Below are positions 17,193 to 25,652 of a stretch of DNA of 64,000 bases, piece by piece (the stretch's first letter is position 1; the number at the start of each line of letters is the position of its first letter). The DNA comes from Bin76 sp963665765 (GTDB taxonomy: Bacteria > Actinomycetota > Acidimicrobiia > Spongiisociales > ZC4RG35), in assembly GCA_963665765.1 (NCBI GenBank), contig OY762464.1:2294001-2358000 (forward strand), in the 5' to 3' direction. The notes under the pieces were generated by a model, which was given only the letters and a program-made list of their open reading frames with translations, was not told where the DNA came from and made no database searches. The translations under genes and the position numbers were made by a program.

Positions 17193-17486
17193 ATGACGAT
17201 CTCCCGCGATACGAGAGTTGACTTGGATGGTCTCGTCGCGGAAATGCTCGAAACAGGACCTGATGAGGTTTCCTGCCCCTCCCGGCTACCTCAGTACGAC
17301 TTTGAGTGCATTCGGGATATCATTCGGAGAGTTATCAGAATGTATCATCCCATGGAGCGCAATGTGCCTTGGCAACCGGGACCTCGGTCGATGAGCGGAG
17401 TCACCTTGATGGCCCTCATCAAGAATCGTGACTATCAGGCCGCCGACGACTACCTGGTTGTTGAGGGCAGTTTTCTCCCCGCCTGA
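17193..17486 (+). CDS. Putative antitoxin partner of the RES protein
   Basis: 97 residues, 12 nt upstream of the RES gene. I recognise no family with confidence. The C-terminal third ('SGVTLMALIKNRDYQAADDYL') faintly recalls the end of Xre/DUF2384 antitoxins ('GG.TPLEAL..G....V...L'), but the N-terminal helix-turn-helix of that family is not evident. Calling it an antitoxin is inference from position. Base composition is less GC-rich than the surrounding core genes. Confidence 0.5.
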   Translation: MTISRDTRVDLDGLVAEMLETGPDEVSCPSRLPQYDFECIRDIIRRVIRMYHPMERNVPWQPGPRSMSGVTLMALIKNRDYQAADDYLVVEGSFLPA

Positions 17487-17498
17487 GCACCTTCATTC

Positions 17499-17972
17499 GT
17501 GATATGGCCCTCCGTCGCCTTTGAGGGTGAGGCGTGGAGGCATTGCCATCCCAACTACGACCCGCTCAGTGGTGAAGGTGCGCGGAGGCATGGGGGAAGG
17601 TTCAATTCTCGTGGGATTCCTACTCTTTATCTCTGCACAACCATAGAATGCGCTCAAGCCGAATACAGCAAACAGGGCACCCATAGGTCGTTGCCCGTTA
17701 GCAATCTCTACAGAATCTCGGCGAACTTGTATCCGGTGCTGGATTTGACCAGAGAAGCAACCCGTGCCACTGTCGGTGTCATGTTGGATGATTTGGTCGC
17801 TGATGACTGGAGTGTCTGTCAGGATGTAGGCACAAGAGCCTACGATGAGAGATTCCAAGCCGTTCTCTCATGGTCATCCACTGGCCATGACAAGATAATG
17901 GCGGTGTTCACCGAGCGCGCCGGGAACCGTCTGGCATTGGTGGAAAAACTGCCATCAACATATGTTGGTTAG
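17499..17972 (+). CDS. RES-domain protein, probable NAD+-degrading toxin
   Basis: 157 residues. It has the RES signature 'GEGARRHGGRFNSRGIPTLYL' at about 25-45, followed by 'ECAQAEY', giving the conserved arginine, tyrosine and glutamates of the RES active site. RES toxins of type II toxin-antitoxin pairs break down NAD+ and arrest growth. The start is a GTG at 17499 with no clear ribosome site. The only upstream partner is the 97-residue gene. It lies next to a methyltransferase remnant, within a small accessory patch. Confidence 0.75.
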   Translation: MIWPSVAFEGEAWRHCHPNYDPLSGEGARRHGGRFNSRGIPTLYLCTTIECAQAEYSKQGTHRSLPVSNLYRISANLYPVLDLTREATRATVGVMLDDLVADDWSVCQDVGTRAYDERFQAVLSWSSTGHDKIMAVFTERAGNRLALVEKLPSTYVG

Positions 17973-18130
17973 CTGGGCGGCAAGCGAAGGTAGCGCCGAG
18001 TCCAAGGTTAACTGACCGGTGCCGATCGTGGGATGAGGGGTGTTATCAGGTCCGGCTTCCTTTTCCTAAACTGACTGGTTGGCACGTGTAGCAGACCTAT
18101 CGATTTTTTTCTGAGGAGAGGTGTTTCCCA

Positions 18131-20194
18131 ATGGATCAGTCGTTCTTTTTGATCGCCGCCCTGGTTTTGGGCTTGGCGGCGTTGGTGTTGGCGGTGTGGT
18201 TTACCCGGCAGGTGTTGGCCGCTCCGATGGGGAATGAGCGGATGCGAGAGATAGCCGACGCCATCCGAGAGGGGGCGATGGCGTTCCTTCGGCGGGAATA
18301 TCGGTGGTTGGCGGTGTTCGTGGCGGCGATGTTCATCCTGATCGGTCTGGTGTTGGACGATGGCTGGCTGCGGGCGGTTGCCTATGTGTTCGGGGCGGTT
18401 CTCTCCGCCGCGGCGGGGTTCGTGGGGATGAGGGTGGCCACGGCCGCCAATTCCCGTACTGCCGAGGCCGCCCGGCTGGGGGGCGTGCAGAGGGCCCTGC
18501 CCCTGGCCTTCCGGGGCGGGGCGGTGATGGGCTTCACCGTGGCCGGTCTGGGGCTGGCCGGGGTGGCGCTGGGATATCTGGTGTTCGTGGAGGCCACCGG
18601 CATGGAAGTCGCCCGGGGAGTGGACATTGTGGCGGCGATCGGTTTGGGAGGTTCCTCCATCGCCTTGTTCGCCCGGGTGGGGGGTGGTATCTACACCAAG
18701 GCGGCCGATATCGGCGCCGACCTGGTGGGGAAGGTGGAAGCGGGGATTCCCGAGGACGATCCTCGCAATCCGGCCGTGATCGCCGACAACGTGGGCGACA
18801 ACGTGGGTGATGTGGCCGGGATGGGCGCCGACCTCTTCGAGTCCTATGTGGGCTCCCTGGTGGCGCCGATCGCATTCGCCGCCCTGGCCTTCGCCGGGGC
18901 TTCCTTTCAACTGGGGGCCATTGCCTATCCCTTGGCGGTGGGAACAGTCGGCATGCTGGCCTCCATGATCGGTTCGTTCTTTGTCAAGCCCCGCAGTGAA
19001 TCTGACCTGGCTTCAGCCCTTCATCGGGGAACCAACATCTCGATGGGTTTGGCGGCATTGGGAATCCTGGGGCTTTCTTTTTGGATTTTCGGCGATGACC
19101 CGACGGTGCAGCCTTTCGGTTTGTGGGTGGCGGTGGTGATCGGTCTGGCGGTGGGATTCGTGATCGGAAAGATCTCCGAGATCTACACCTCTGACCACTA
19201 CCGGGCCGTGAATGACATTGCCCAGCAGGCCGAGACGGGTCCGGCCACCGTGGTGCTGGCCGGGATCGCGGTGGGCAAGAAGTCAGCTGCCTACTCGGTG
19301 CTGGTGGTGGCGGCCGGAATCGGGGGGGCGTACACGGCGGGGGAATGGGCGCTGGGTGATGCGGGTGGAATCTACGGAGTGGCGGTGGCCGCCATCGGAG
19401 TGCTGGCCACCCTGGGCATCACCATCGCAGTTGATGCCTATGGCCCGATCGCCGACAACGCCGGTGGGATTGCCGAGATGGCGCATCTGCCTCCCGAGGT
19501 TCGCAAGGCCACGGATGCGCTCGATTCTCTGGGCAACACCACCGCCGCGGTGGCCAAGGGTTTCGCGATCGGGTCGGCGGCCGTCACCGCTCTGGCGCTG
19601 TTCGCCACCTTCACCCAGGCGGTGGGACTGGATGTGATCAACATCGTTTCGGTTGAGGTGACGATCGGGTTGTTCCTCGGGGGGATGTTTCCCTTCCTGT
19701 TTGCCGCCATGACCATTTCGGCAGTGGGACGGGCGGCGTTCACCATGATCGAAGAGGTTCGTCGCCAATTCCGGGAGATTCCCGGATTGCGGGAGGGCCG
19801 TCCGGAGGCGAAGCCCGAATATGCCCGTTGTGTCGACATCGCCACCGGCGGAGCGCTGCGGGAGATGGTGCTCCCCGGGGTCTTGGCCGTGGCCCTGCCG
19901 CTGGTGATCGGGTTCATCTCCACGTCCGCCCTGGGGGGATTTCTGGCGGGAGCGCTGGTGACGGGTTTCCTCCTGGCCATCTACATGGCCAACGCGGGAG
20001 GCGCCTGGGACAACGCCAAAAAGCATATCGAGGCCGGGAATCGAGGCGGCAAAGGCTCGGACGCCCACAAGGCGGCAGTGATCGGCGACACGGTGGGTGA
20101 TCCCTTCAAGGACACCTCCGGTCCGGCGATGAACATCGTGATCAAGGTGATGACCATTGTCTCCCTGATCTTTGCCGACGCCTTTATCGGTTAG
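18131..20194 (+). CDS. hppA: Membrane-bound proton/sodium-translocating pyrophosphatase, K+-dependent type
   Basis: Integral membrane pump of 687 residues that couples pyrophosphate hydrolysis to cation export. The substrate-site motifs are present: 'GGGIYTKAADIGADLVGKVE', 'DNVGDNVGDVAGMGADLFE', and the C-terminal 'DTVGDPFKDTSGPAMNI'. The 'GNTTAAVAKG' segment has Ala where K+-independent enzymes have Lys, so it should need K+. Whether it pumps H+ or Na+ is not settled by that. GAGGAGAGG lies about 8 nt before the ATG. Its stop overlaps the converging histidine phosphatase by 11 nt. Confidence 0.94.
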   Translation: MDQSFFLIAALVLGLAALVLAVWFTRQVLAAPMGNERMREIADAIREGAMAFLRREYRWLAVFVAAMFILIGLVLDDGWLRAVAYVFGAVLSAAAGFVGMRVATAANSRTAEAARLGGVQRALPLAFRGGAVMGFTVAGLGLAGVALGYLVFVEATGMEVARGVDIVAAIGLGGSSIALFARVGGGIYTKAADIGADLVGKVEAGIPEDDPRNPAVIADNVGDNVGDVAGMGADLFESYVGSLVAPIAFAALAFAGASFQLGAIAYPLAVGTVGMLASMIGSFFVKPRSESDLASALHRGTNISMGLAALGILGLSFWIFGDDPTVQPFGLWVAVVIGLAVGFVIGKISEIYTSDHYRAVNDIAQQAETGPATVVLAGIAVGKKSAAYSVLVVAAGIGGAYTAGEWALGDAGGIYGVAVAAIGVLATLGITIAVDAYGPIADNAGGIAEMAHLPPEVRKATDALDSLGNTTAAVAKGFAIGSAAVTALALFATFTQAVGLDVINIVSVEVTIGLFLGGMFPFLFAAMTISAVGRAAFTMIEEVRRQFREIPGLREGRPEAKPEYARCVDIATGGALREMVLPGVLAVALPLVIGFISTSALGGFLAGALVTGFLLAIYMANAGGAWDNAKKHIEAGNRGGKGSDAHKAAVIGDTVGDPFKDTSGPAMNIVIKVMTIVSLIFADAFIG

Positions 20195-20786
20195 GCGGGT
20201 CCCACTTTCGGATCTCTGTCCACCGGCGCCCGGGTCGCAGGGTGATCACCGAGCCGTGCTCGGGGCGATCTTGGAACAGTCGGTGAAGGGACTGTCCGGT
20301 CAGGGCCAGCCGCCCCGCCTGGATCGGGTCCTGGTGGCCCACCACGGCGACCTCTCCGCCGGTGGTGGCGGCGGCCACCTGTTGAACCGCCCCGGCGATC
20401 CTCTCGGCCAATTCCGCCAGGGTCTCCGATGCGAAATCGAGGTCGGCAGGGTGTTGTAGATAGGCCTCGACCTCTCCGGGAAAAAGCTGGGGTAGCTGTT
20501 CCCAGCGATGCCCCGCCCATCGGTCCAAGAACTTCCATTCCGTCAGATCAGAGAGCACTTCAACCGGCAATCCATGAGGCGCCGCCAGGATCCTGGCCGT
20601 CTCCCGGGCTCTCTCCAAGGGCGACGACCACACCGCTCCAATGGGTCGGTGGGCCAGATAGCGTCCGGCCTCCCGGGCCTGGTGTTCCCCGAGGGTGCTC
20701 AGGTGAAAGCCGGGCAGAGATGCATAAGCCAGATGCTGGGGATTGTGGACTTCGCCGTGGCGCACCAAATGAACCAACTCTGCCAT
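20184..20786 (-). CDS. Histidine phosphatase family (phosphoglycerate mutase-like) protein
   Basis: 200 residues of the acid/branch-1 histidine phosphatase fold. The catalytic 'LVRHGEVHNP' is at residues 6-15, 'SSPLERARETA' carries the phosphate-binding arginine, and 'VVGHQDPIQ' carries the second histidine. The substrate is unknown; related actinobacterial proteins include phosphatases of sugar and cofactor phosphates. It is divergent from dinB with a 34-nt gap, and converges on hppA with an 11-nt overlap. Confidence 0.85.
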   Translation of the reverse strand: MAELVHLVRHGEVHNPQHLAYASLPGFHLSTLGEHQAREAGRYLAHRPIGAVWSSPLERARETARILAAPHGLPVEVLSDLTEWKFLDRWAGHRWEQLPQLFPGEVEAYLQHPADLDFASETLAELAERIAGAVQQVAAATTGGEVAVVGHQDPIQAGRLALTGQSLHRLFQDRPEHGSVITLRPGRRWTEIRKWDPPNR

Positions 20787-20820
20787 TCTCCGCTCTCAGC
20801 TTATCGGTACTGTGAAGGCA

Positions 20821-22005
20821 ATGAACCCTCCTCGATTTCGGGAACCGATCCTCCATGTCGATATGGACGCCTTCTTTGTGGAGGTGGAAAGGCGCCGGCG
20901 TCCCGAACTGGTGGGTAGGCCGGTGGCGGTGGGAGGAACGGAGCGGCGGGGGGTGGTGGCTTCCGCTTCTTACGAAGCCCGCCGGTTCGGAGTTCATTCG
21001 GCCATGCCCGTTGTTCGGGCGCGCCGGCTCTGTCCCGGGTTGCTGATGGTCCCGACGGACCATTCTCATTACGGGCGGATTTCCAAAGAGGTGTTCGCGG
21101 TGTTCCGGTCGTTCACTCCCCTGGTGGAAAAACTCTCGGTGGATGAGGCTTTCCTGGACGTTTCGGGCCTTCGCCACCACTACCGACATGTGACCGAGGT
21201 GGGGTCAGGTGTACGCCAGGAGATCCGACGACAATTGGGTCTGCCGGCGTCGGTGGGGATCGCCGTGAACAAGACTCTGGCCAAGCTGGCCTCCCAAGAC
21301 GCCAAGCCCGATGGCCTGTTGCGCATTCCTTCCGATGAAAGCCTGAATTTTCTTCATAACCTCCCGATTCGCAGATTGTGGGGAGTGGGAGAGTCGATCG
21401 CCCGGCGACTCCATGGATTGGGGATTCGTACCGTGGGAGATTTGTCGGAGATCCCCCAGGACCATCTGCGACCGGTGGTGGGCCGGGCCACGGCTCAGCA
21501 CCTGGGGAAGCTGGCGGCCGGGGTGGACGATCGCCCGATAGTCACCCACCCGGTGGGGGTATCCCTCTCGGTGGAAAACACCTTTGAACGCGACCTCCAT
21601 AGTCGTTCCGAGGTGGAAGTCAAGCTTAGGGACCAGGCTGAGCGACTGGCAGACCGGCTGCAAGATGTCAGAGCCCGAGCCTCCACCATCACTCTCAAGG
21701 TGAGATTCAACAATTTTGATACCATCACTCGAACCCAAACCCACCAAATCCCCACCAGGCTGGCGATCGACCTGTATCGGCAGGCGATGGTACTGGTCGA
21801 CCGTGCGGAGTTGGAGGGCAAGGCGGTGCGGCTTCTGGGTATCTCGGCGGGCGGATTGATCTACGGAGAGGGTTTGCCGCAGTTGGATCTGGAGGGAGAG
21901 AAACGGTGGGAAAACCTGGAGGATGAGGTCTACCGACTTCGGCGTCGGTTCGGTTTCAAGTCCGTGATTCCGGCCCGACTCAGTCAAACCGCCAAGGAAA
22001 AGTAG
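20821..22005 (+). CDS. dinB: DNA polymerase IV (Y-family)
   Basis: Translesion polymerase of 394 residues. Metal and catalytic residues are in 'HVDMDAFFVEVE' near residue 14 and 'SVDEAFLDVSG' near 110. 'YEARRFGVHSAMP' is the nucleotide-binding loop, with HhH motifs ('LWGVGESIARRLHGLG') after it and a C-terminal little-finger domain. No clear C-terminal beta-clamp motif stands out. A GTG at 20812 is an alternative start 3 codons upstream. I see no LexA-type palindrome in the short upstream region. Confidence 0.9.
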   Translation: MNPPRFREPILHVDMDAFFVEVERRRRPELVGRPVAVGGTERRGVVASASYEARRFGVHSAMPVVRARRLCPGLLMVPTDHSHYGRISKEVFAVFRSFTPLVEKLSVDEAFLDVSGLRHHYRHVTEVGSGVRQEIRRQLGLPASVGIAVNKTLAKLASQDAKPDGLLRIPSDESLNFLHNLPIRRLWGVGESIARRLHGLGIRTVGDLSEIPQDHLRPVVGRATAQHLGKLAAGVDDRPIVTHPVGVSLSVENTFERDLHSRSEVEVKLRDQAERLADRLQDVRARASTITLKVRFNNFDTITRTQTHQIPTRLAIDLYRQAMVLVDRAELEGKAVRLLGISAGGLIYGEGLPQLDLEGEKRWENLEDEVYRLRRRFGFKSVIPARLSQTAKEK

Positions 22006-22038
22006 CCGTCCGGCAACTTTGGGGAGAGGGCAACCTAA

Positions 22039-22044
22039 TATACT
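22039..22044 (+). promoter_or_regulatory. Candidate -10 box upstream of the DUF3040 gene
   Basis: TATACT lies 37 nt before the GTG at 22082, within an AT-richer 'CTAATATACT' in a GC-rich setting. No good -35 hexamer at 16-18 nt. A GGAGG at 22066-22070 is the likely ribosome site, with an 11-nt spacing. Confidence 0.35.
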
Positions 22045-22081
22045 GAGGCACGGAAGCGGATAATCGGAGGCTTGGGCTGAA

Positions 22082-22411
22082 GTGCCGTTAAACGAAGAGG
22101 AGCAGCGGATCCTCGAAGAGATCGAAAGCCACTTCTATGAAGAGGAAGTCGATCAAACCGATGAAAAGTCGCTGCTCTACACGAGCAAGGTTGCCTTGGC
22201 GATCCCGATCGGATTGCTGGTGGCAGGAATGCTGGTGGTACTGATTTTCTTCACCTCCCGGTTGTTGGTTGCGCTCGGCGGATTTGTGGTCATGGTGGTG
22301 GCTGCCACCATTTTGGTGCAAGGTCTACGGGCTCGCAGCGAGCTTCATTGGAAGGGTGTTCACGGGGGGAGCGACACCAAGGCAAGCGGGTTCGGGTCCT
22401 GGCCTCGATGA
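22082..22411 (+). CDS. DUF3040 family membrane protein
   Basis: 109 residues beginning 'MPLNEEEQRILEEIE', the DUF3040 signature. Two hydrophobic helices follow ('VALAIPIGLLVAGMLVVLIFF' and 'LLVALGGFVVMVVAATILV'). DUF3040 genes occur widely near the actinobacterial dcw cluster and their role is unknown. The start is GTG. A MerR-type gene follows 27 nt downstream. Confidence 0.82.
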   Translation: MPLNEEEQRILEEIESHFYEEEVDQTDEKSLLYTSKVALAIPIGLLVAGMLVVLIFFTSRLLVALGGFVVMVVAATILVQGLRARSELHWKGVHGGSDTKASGFGSWPR

Positions 22412-22438
22412 GCAGGCCCTGACAGGAGAGGTTGAAGA

Positions 22439-22951
22439 ATGCCGGAAGCGGGCTTTACCTCAACGGAGGCGATGAGGTTCACAGGTTGTAGTTACAACCA
22501 GTTAAGGTATTGGGATCGGGTGTCCCTGGTCAAACCTTCTATAAAAGGGACCGGCGGCCGGCCGGGGGTTCGCAGGATTTACAACCTGCAAGACTTGGTG
22601 GCCTTGCGGGTTATCAAGAGCCTGATCGACAACGGCATGTCGTTGCAGAGGATCCAGCGGGCCTGGAAGTATCTGCGCCGCGAGGGTTCCCTGGATCAAC
22701 ATCTGGCCGAGGCCGGACTCTTCACAGATCCCTACGGGACCACCATCTTGGCGTCTCACCCTGAGAGCAACGTGGTGATGGACACCTTGGCCAACGGGCA
22801 GTTGGTTTTTGTTGATGTGATGGGAAAAGTGGTGGAGAGGGTGCAGGACGACCAGTCTCGATTCGAGTTCAACCGGGCGATTTTTCGCTCCATGCTGGAT
22901 CGAGTCTCAGAAGACTTCCGGGACAACCCCTTCTGGGCGGCAGAAGGCTGA
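22439..22951 (+). CDS. MerR-type winged-helix regulator
   Basis: 170 residues. The MerR DNA-binding domain covers residues about 5-75: 'FTSTEAMRFTGCSYNQLRYWDR' helix-turn-helix, then 'RIYNLQDLVALRVIKSLIDNGMSLQRI'. The C-terminal part is unlike metal-sensing MerRs, with no Cys pair, and contains 'FVDVMGKVVERV', so the ligand is unknown. AGGAGAGG lies about 9 nt upstream of the ATG. It may control the nearby cluster; no target site is assigned. Confidence 0.82.
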   Translation: MPEAGFTSTEAMRFTGCSYNQLRYWDRVSLVKPSIKGTGGRPGVRRIYNLQDLVALRVIKSLIDNGMSLQRIQRAWKYLRREGSLDQHLAEAGLFTDPYGTTILASHPESNVVMDTLANGQLVFVDVMGKVVERVQDDQSRFEFNRAIFRSMLDRVSEDFRDNPFWAAEG

Positions 22952-23039
22952 CCGACCCTCACCCTGCGGATTTCACCTCCCTAAAAGGGTCCTGTGGCGG
23001 GGGGTGGCGCCGTCTAGTCTGACATCGGTGAGAGAGATC

Positions 23040-23543
23040 ATGACCAAGGCCCTTGTCCTCAACGCTACCTACGAGCCTCTTTCCGTGGTGACTTCCCGAC
23101 GCGCCTTGGTGTTGGTGTGGAGAAACCGGGCGACGGTGGTGGAGGTGCAAGAAGAGGTTTGGTGCTCCGCCCAGGAAACCTTCAAGGTTCCCTCGGTTGT
23201 GCGGCTGAATAATTATGTGAACGTTCCGTACCATCGCACGGTCCCCCTCACCCGTCGGGCGGTGTTCGGACGCGACGATCACGAGTGCCAGTACTGCGGC
23301 GCCGCCGCCGAGAACCTTGACCATGTCGTCCCTCGTTCCCGCGGCGGCCCCCACACCTGGGACAACGTGGTGGCCTGCTGTCGCCGATGCAACATCAAAA
23401 AGGGGAATCGTCTTCTCAACGAGGTGGGACTGGCGCTGTTGCGGTTGCCTCGGTCCCCGCGTCGATTTGGGTGGGTCTACACCAGTTCCGGGTACCGGGT
23501 CGATCCGTCCTGGCATCCTTATCTCTTGGCCGACTCGGCATAG
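23040..23543 (+). CDS. HNH endonuclease family protein, conserved in Actinomycetota
   Basis: 167 residues starting 'MTKALVLNATYEPLSVV'. The HNH core 'CQYCG...LDHVVPRSRGGPHTWDNVVACCRRCN' has two CxxC pairs for zinc and the His-Asn-His residues. This gene type recurs before mraZ in actinobacteria; its cellular role is unclear. The ATG at 23040 is chosen over an upstream frame extension because it gives the family's usual N-terminus. Confidence 0.87.
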   Translation: MTKALVLNATYEPLSVVTSRRALVLVWRNRATVVEVQEEVWCSAQETFKVPSVVRLNNYVNVPYHRTVPLTRRAVFGRDDHECQYCGAAAENLDHVVPRSRGGPHTWDNVVACCRRCNIKKGNRLLNEVGLALLRLPRSPRRFGWVYTSSGYRVDPSWHPYLLADSA

Positions 23544-23612
23544 CCCACCACTCCCAAGCGCCCCATCTGCTTGAATACCGGTGAATCCGGTTCGATCCCA
23601 CCCGGTGTGGCT

Positions 23613-23639
23613 GGCAACCCCCGAGGTTGGAGGGTTGCT
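23613..23639 (+). terminator. Hairpin between the HNH gene and mraZ
   Basis: GGCAACCC (23613-23620) pairs with GGGTTGCT (23632-23639), one end pair being G-T, across an 11-nt loop. It lies 70 nt after the HNH gene and before the mraZ promoter region, so it may end the upstream transcript. There is no T-tract. Confidence 0.35.
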
Positions 23640-23720
23640 GCCCAAGGGAAGCAACACACGGGAATTGTCCCCCGAAATGGGCGGATTTACGGAATAGGTG
23701 GGGTAAAATGGTGAGCTATA

Positions 23721-23750
23721 TAGGTTTTGTAGAGAAAAGTGGTATATAAT
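23721..23750 (+). promoter_or_regulatory. Candidate dcw operon promoter upstream of mraZ
   Basis: TATAAT at 23745-23750, with TAGGTT at 23721-23726 (18-nt spacer), sits in a distinctly AT-rich stretch. It leaves a leader of about 54 nt to the mraZ ATG. Two TGGxG-like pentamers spaced 5 nt apart (TGGGG-taaaa-TGGTG, 23697-23711) lie just upstream and resemble MraZ boxes, but only weakly. Confidence 0.5.
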
Positions 23751-23803
23751 GGAGATTCCTTCTAAGATAGGTGAACCAGTCAACCACCCGATTCCGAGGC
23801 CCG

Positions 23804-24226
23804 ATGTTTTTAGGAACCACCACCCGCTCAGTGGACGAGAAAGGTCGGTTGCTGTTGCCTAAGCCCTTCCGAGGCGAATTGGCGCCGTCCTGTGTGATTA
23901 CCAAGGGTCAAGATGGTCACCTGGTGGTCTACTCCCAGGATGGCTGGAACCATCGGGCGACAGAGGTTCGCGCCGGTTACAGCCGGGAAAATGCCGCCGG
24001 CCGAAGGTTTCGGCGGATCATCTTCGGAGCGGCCAGCCAGCAGTCCATGGATACCCAGGGCCGTCTCATGGTCACCGCCGAACTGCGGAAACATGCCGGA
24101 ATCGAGTGTGGGGGGGAAGTGATGGTGGTGGGAGTGGATGATGAGATCGAAATCTGGAACGCTTCTGACTTCCAACGCCACCTGGAGGACGCGGAGATCT
24201 TCTCAACTGACGGTGATGAGAGGTGA
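23804..24226 (+). CDS. mraZ: Transcriptional regulator MraZ
   Basis: 140 residues with two AbrB/SpoVT-like swapped-hairpin repeats: 'SVDEKGRLLLPKPFRGEL' near residue 8 and 'SMDTQGRLMVTAELRKHAGI' near 85, each with the conserved (D)xxGR. MraZ binds the promoter of its own dcw operon and usually represses it. The ATG at 23804 ('MFLGTTTRSVDEKGR') matches the family start; a GTG at 23771 would add 11 residues. Confidence 0.93.
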   Translation: MFLGTTTRSVDEKGRLLLPKPFRGELAPSCVITKGQDGHLVVYSQDGWNHRATEVRAGYSRENAAGRRFRRIIFGAASQQSMDTQGRLMVTAELRKHAGIECGGEVMVVGVDDEIEIWNASDFQRHLEDAEIFSTDGDER

Positions 24227-24262
24227 AGCTTCACAGTCCGAAATGAAATACGACCGAACAGC

Positions 24263-24356
24263 TGTGGCTCATAGCCGGCTCCCTGGAGCTAATGAAGGCC
24301 CCAATCCGCCCGCTTCCACTAGGCGCCGATCTTCGGGGGGCCGGCTATGAGCCACA
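24263..24356 (+). promoter_or_regulatory. Long inverted repeat that would mask the rsmH start codon
   Basis: GTGGCTCATAGCCGGC at 24264-24279 is perfectly repeated in inverse as GCCGGCTATGAGCCAC at 24340-24355. With flanking bases the stem extends to about 22 pairs including two G-T (24263-24284 with 24335-24356), around a 50-nt loop. The 3' arm contains the purine-rich stretch before rsmH and its ATG at 24347. As RNA it would hide the ribosome site between mraZ and rsmH. Regulatory action is inference. Confidence 0.6.
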
Positions 24357-25264
24357 CTGTCAGGCACGAGCCGGTCTTGGCCGACCTCGTGTGCGAACTT
24401 TTCAAGCCCATTCAGAGAGGAACGTTGGTGGATGCCACTTTTGGCGGAGGCGGACACAGCCTGCGTTTGCGGCAAGTGATCGAACCCGAGGTAAGCATCG
24501 TGGGAATCGATCGGGATCCGGGTGTGGCGGATCGGGCCACCGAATTGGGGTTTCCCTTCGTCTCCGGGAATTTTGCCGACCTGGATCGACTGCTGGAAAA
24601 GGCCGGCGTCGAGGAAGTGAGTGGGGTTCTGTTCGATTTCGGTCTCTCTTCGGATCAACTTGACAACCCGGAGCGAGGGTTCTCTTATCGACGGCCGGGT
24701 CCACTCGACATGAGGATGGATCCCGGTTCGGCGTTGTCGGCGAAGGAAGTGGTCAACACCTGGGAGAAGGAAGATCTGGCCCGCGTCATCGCCGAGTTCG
24801 GCGAGGATCCGTCCGCCCCCCGGATCGCCGAAGCGATAGTAGCCAACCGTCCGCTGCTCGACACTTTGGCCCTGGCCGAGGTGATCGCCGCGGCGACACC
24901 CGCCGCGCTCCGCCGCCGCCGCCATCCTGCCCGGCGCACTTTCCAGGCGATCCGCATGGTGGTCAACCGGGAACTTGCCGCGGTGAGCGCCGGATTGCAG
25001 ACTGCTTTGCGGCTGCTGGGCAGGGGAGGGCGTTGTGTGACTATCTCTTATCACTCGCTGGAGGACCGTCTGGTCAAGCGCCGATTTGCCCGGGGCATCT
25101 CCGCATGTGTGTGCCCGCCCCGGTTGCCGGTGTGCGGGTGTGGCCGCCAAGCGGAATTGAAGTCCTTGGCGAGAGGGGCGGAACGTCCTTCCGCTCGGGA
25201 GGTGGAGCGCAATCGCCGGGCGCGCTCGGCCCGACTGCGGGCGGTGGAGAAGCTCGCCTTTTGA
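24347..25264 (+). CDS. rsmH: 16S rRNA (cytosine-1402-N4)-methyltransferase
   Basis: SAM-dependent methyltransferase acting on 16S rRNA C1402. 305 residues: 'HEPVLADLV', SAM motif 'DATFGGGGHS' near residue 29, 'GVLFDFGLSSDQLD', 'RPGPLDMRMD' and 'ISYHSLEDRLVK', all RsmH hallmarks. The C-terminal 'CPPRLPVCGCG' is normal for the family. The start codon lies inside a large inverted repeat. ftsL begins on its stop codon. Confidence 0.94.
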   Translation: MSHTVRHEPVLADLVCELFKPIQRGTLVDATFGGGGHSLRLRQVIEPEVSIVGIDRDPGVADRATELGFPFVSGNFADLDRLLEKAGVEEVSGVLFDFGLSSDQLDNPERGFSYRRPGPLDMRMDPGSALSAKEVVNTWEKEDLARVIAEFGEDPSAPRIAEAIVANRPLLDTLALAEVIAAATPAALRRRRHPARRTFQAIRMVVNRELAAVSAGLQTALRLLGRGGRCVTISYHSLEDRLVKRRFARGISACVCPPRLPVCGCGRQAELKSLARGAERPSAREVERNRRARSARLRAVEKLAF

Positions 25265-25650
25265 CCGCCGGGACCGTGCCCGCCGCCCGATCGGGCGATC
25301 GCCTCTCACTGCGACTCATCTCGGCCGAATCCGATGCCAGACGGCAGACCCCGGCTGCGCTGTTGATGCTGGCGGCTTTTGTGTTACTGGTGGTCTCGGT
25401 GTTCTTGGGGATGGTCTGGAGCCGCACCCTCCTGGACGAGGGCGCTTTCGGGCTGGCTGAATTGCAAGTTCAGATCGAACAGGAGACCATCCGGAATCGG
25501 TTGCTCCGCTTGGAGGTGGCCCGTTTGGAGAACCCTGATCGGGTGGCGTCTTTGGCGGAGCCGCTTGGGCTTTTCTATCCCGAGCAGGTGATCTACATCA
25601 AGGTGCCGGGTGTGGCGCCGGCAGTGCTGGGTTTCGGCCCGTCCGGATAA
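25261..25650 (+). CDS. ftsL: Cell division protein FtsL-like
   Basis: 129 residues by position and layout. A basic cytosolic N-terminus is followed by one membrane helix ('ALLMLAAFVLLVVSVFLGMVW'), then a heptad-like coiled-coil region ('LAELQVQIEQETIRNRLLRLEVARLENPDRV') and 'LGLFYPEQVIYI', a typical FtsL/FtsB ending. TTG at 25261 overlaps the rsmH stop (TTGA); GTG at 25276 is an alternative. It links FtsI/FtsW with FtsQ in the divisome. Confidence 0.78.
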   Translation: MTAGTVPAARSGDRLSLRLISAESDARRQTPAALLMLAAFVLLVVSVFLGMVWSRTLLDEGAFGLAELQVQIEQETIRNRLLRLEVARLENPDRVASLAEPLGLFYPEQVIYIKVPGVAPAVLGFGPSG

Positions 25651-25652
25651 AA

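Noticed and set aside
23580..23600. GGTTCGATCC resembling a tRNA T-loop
   Set aside because: The flanking bases cannot form a T-stem and no acceptor or anticodon arm can be drawn.
23684..23711. MraZ box array (TGGGN pentamers) before mraZ
   Set aside because: Only two pentamers have the 5-nt spacing and the second is imperfect; mentioned in the promoter entry but not called as a site.
24292..24663. Open frame of 123 codons starting in the hairpin loop before rsmH
   Set aside because: It overlaps rsmH in another frame almost throughout and shows no domain; it is a coding shadow, though its start has a GGAG nearby.
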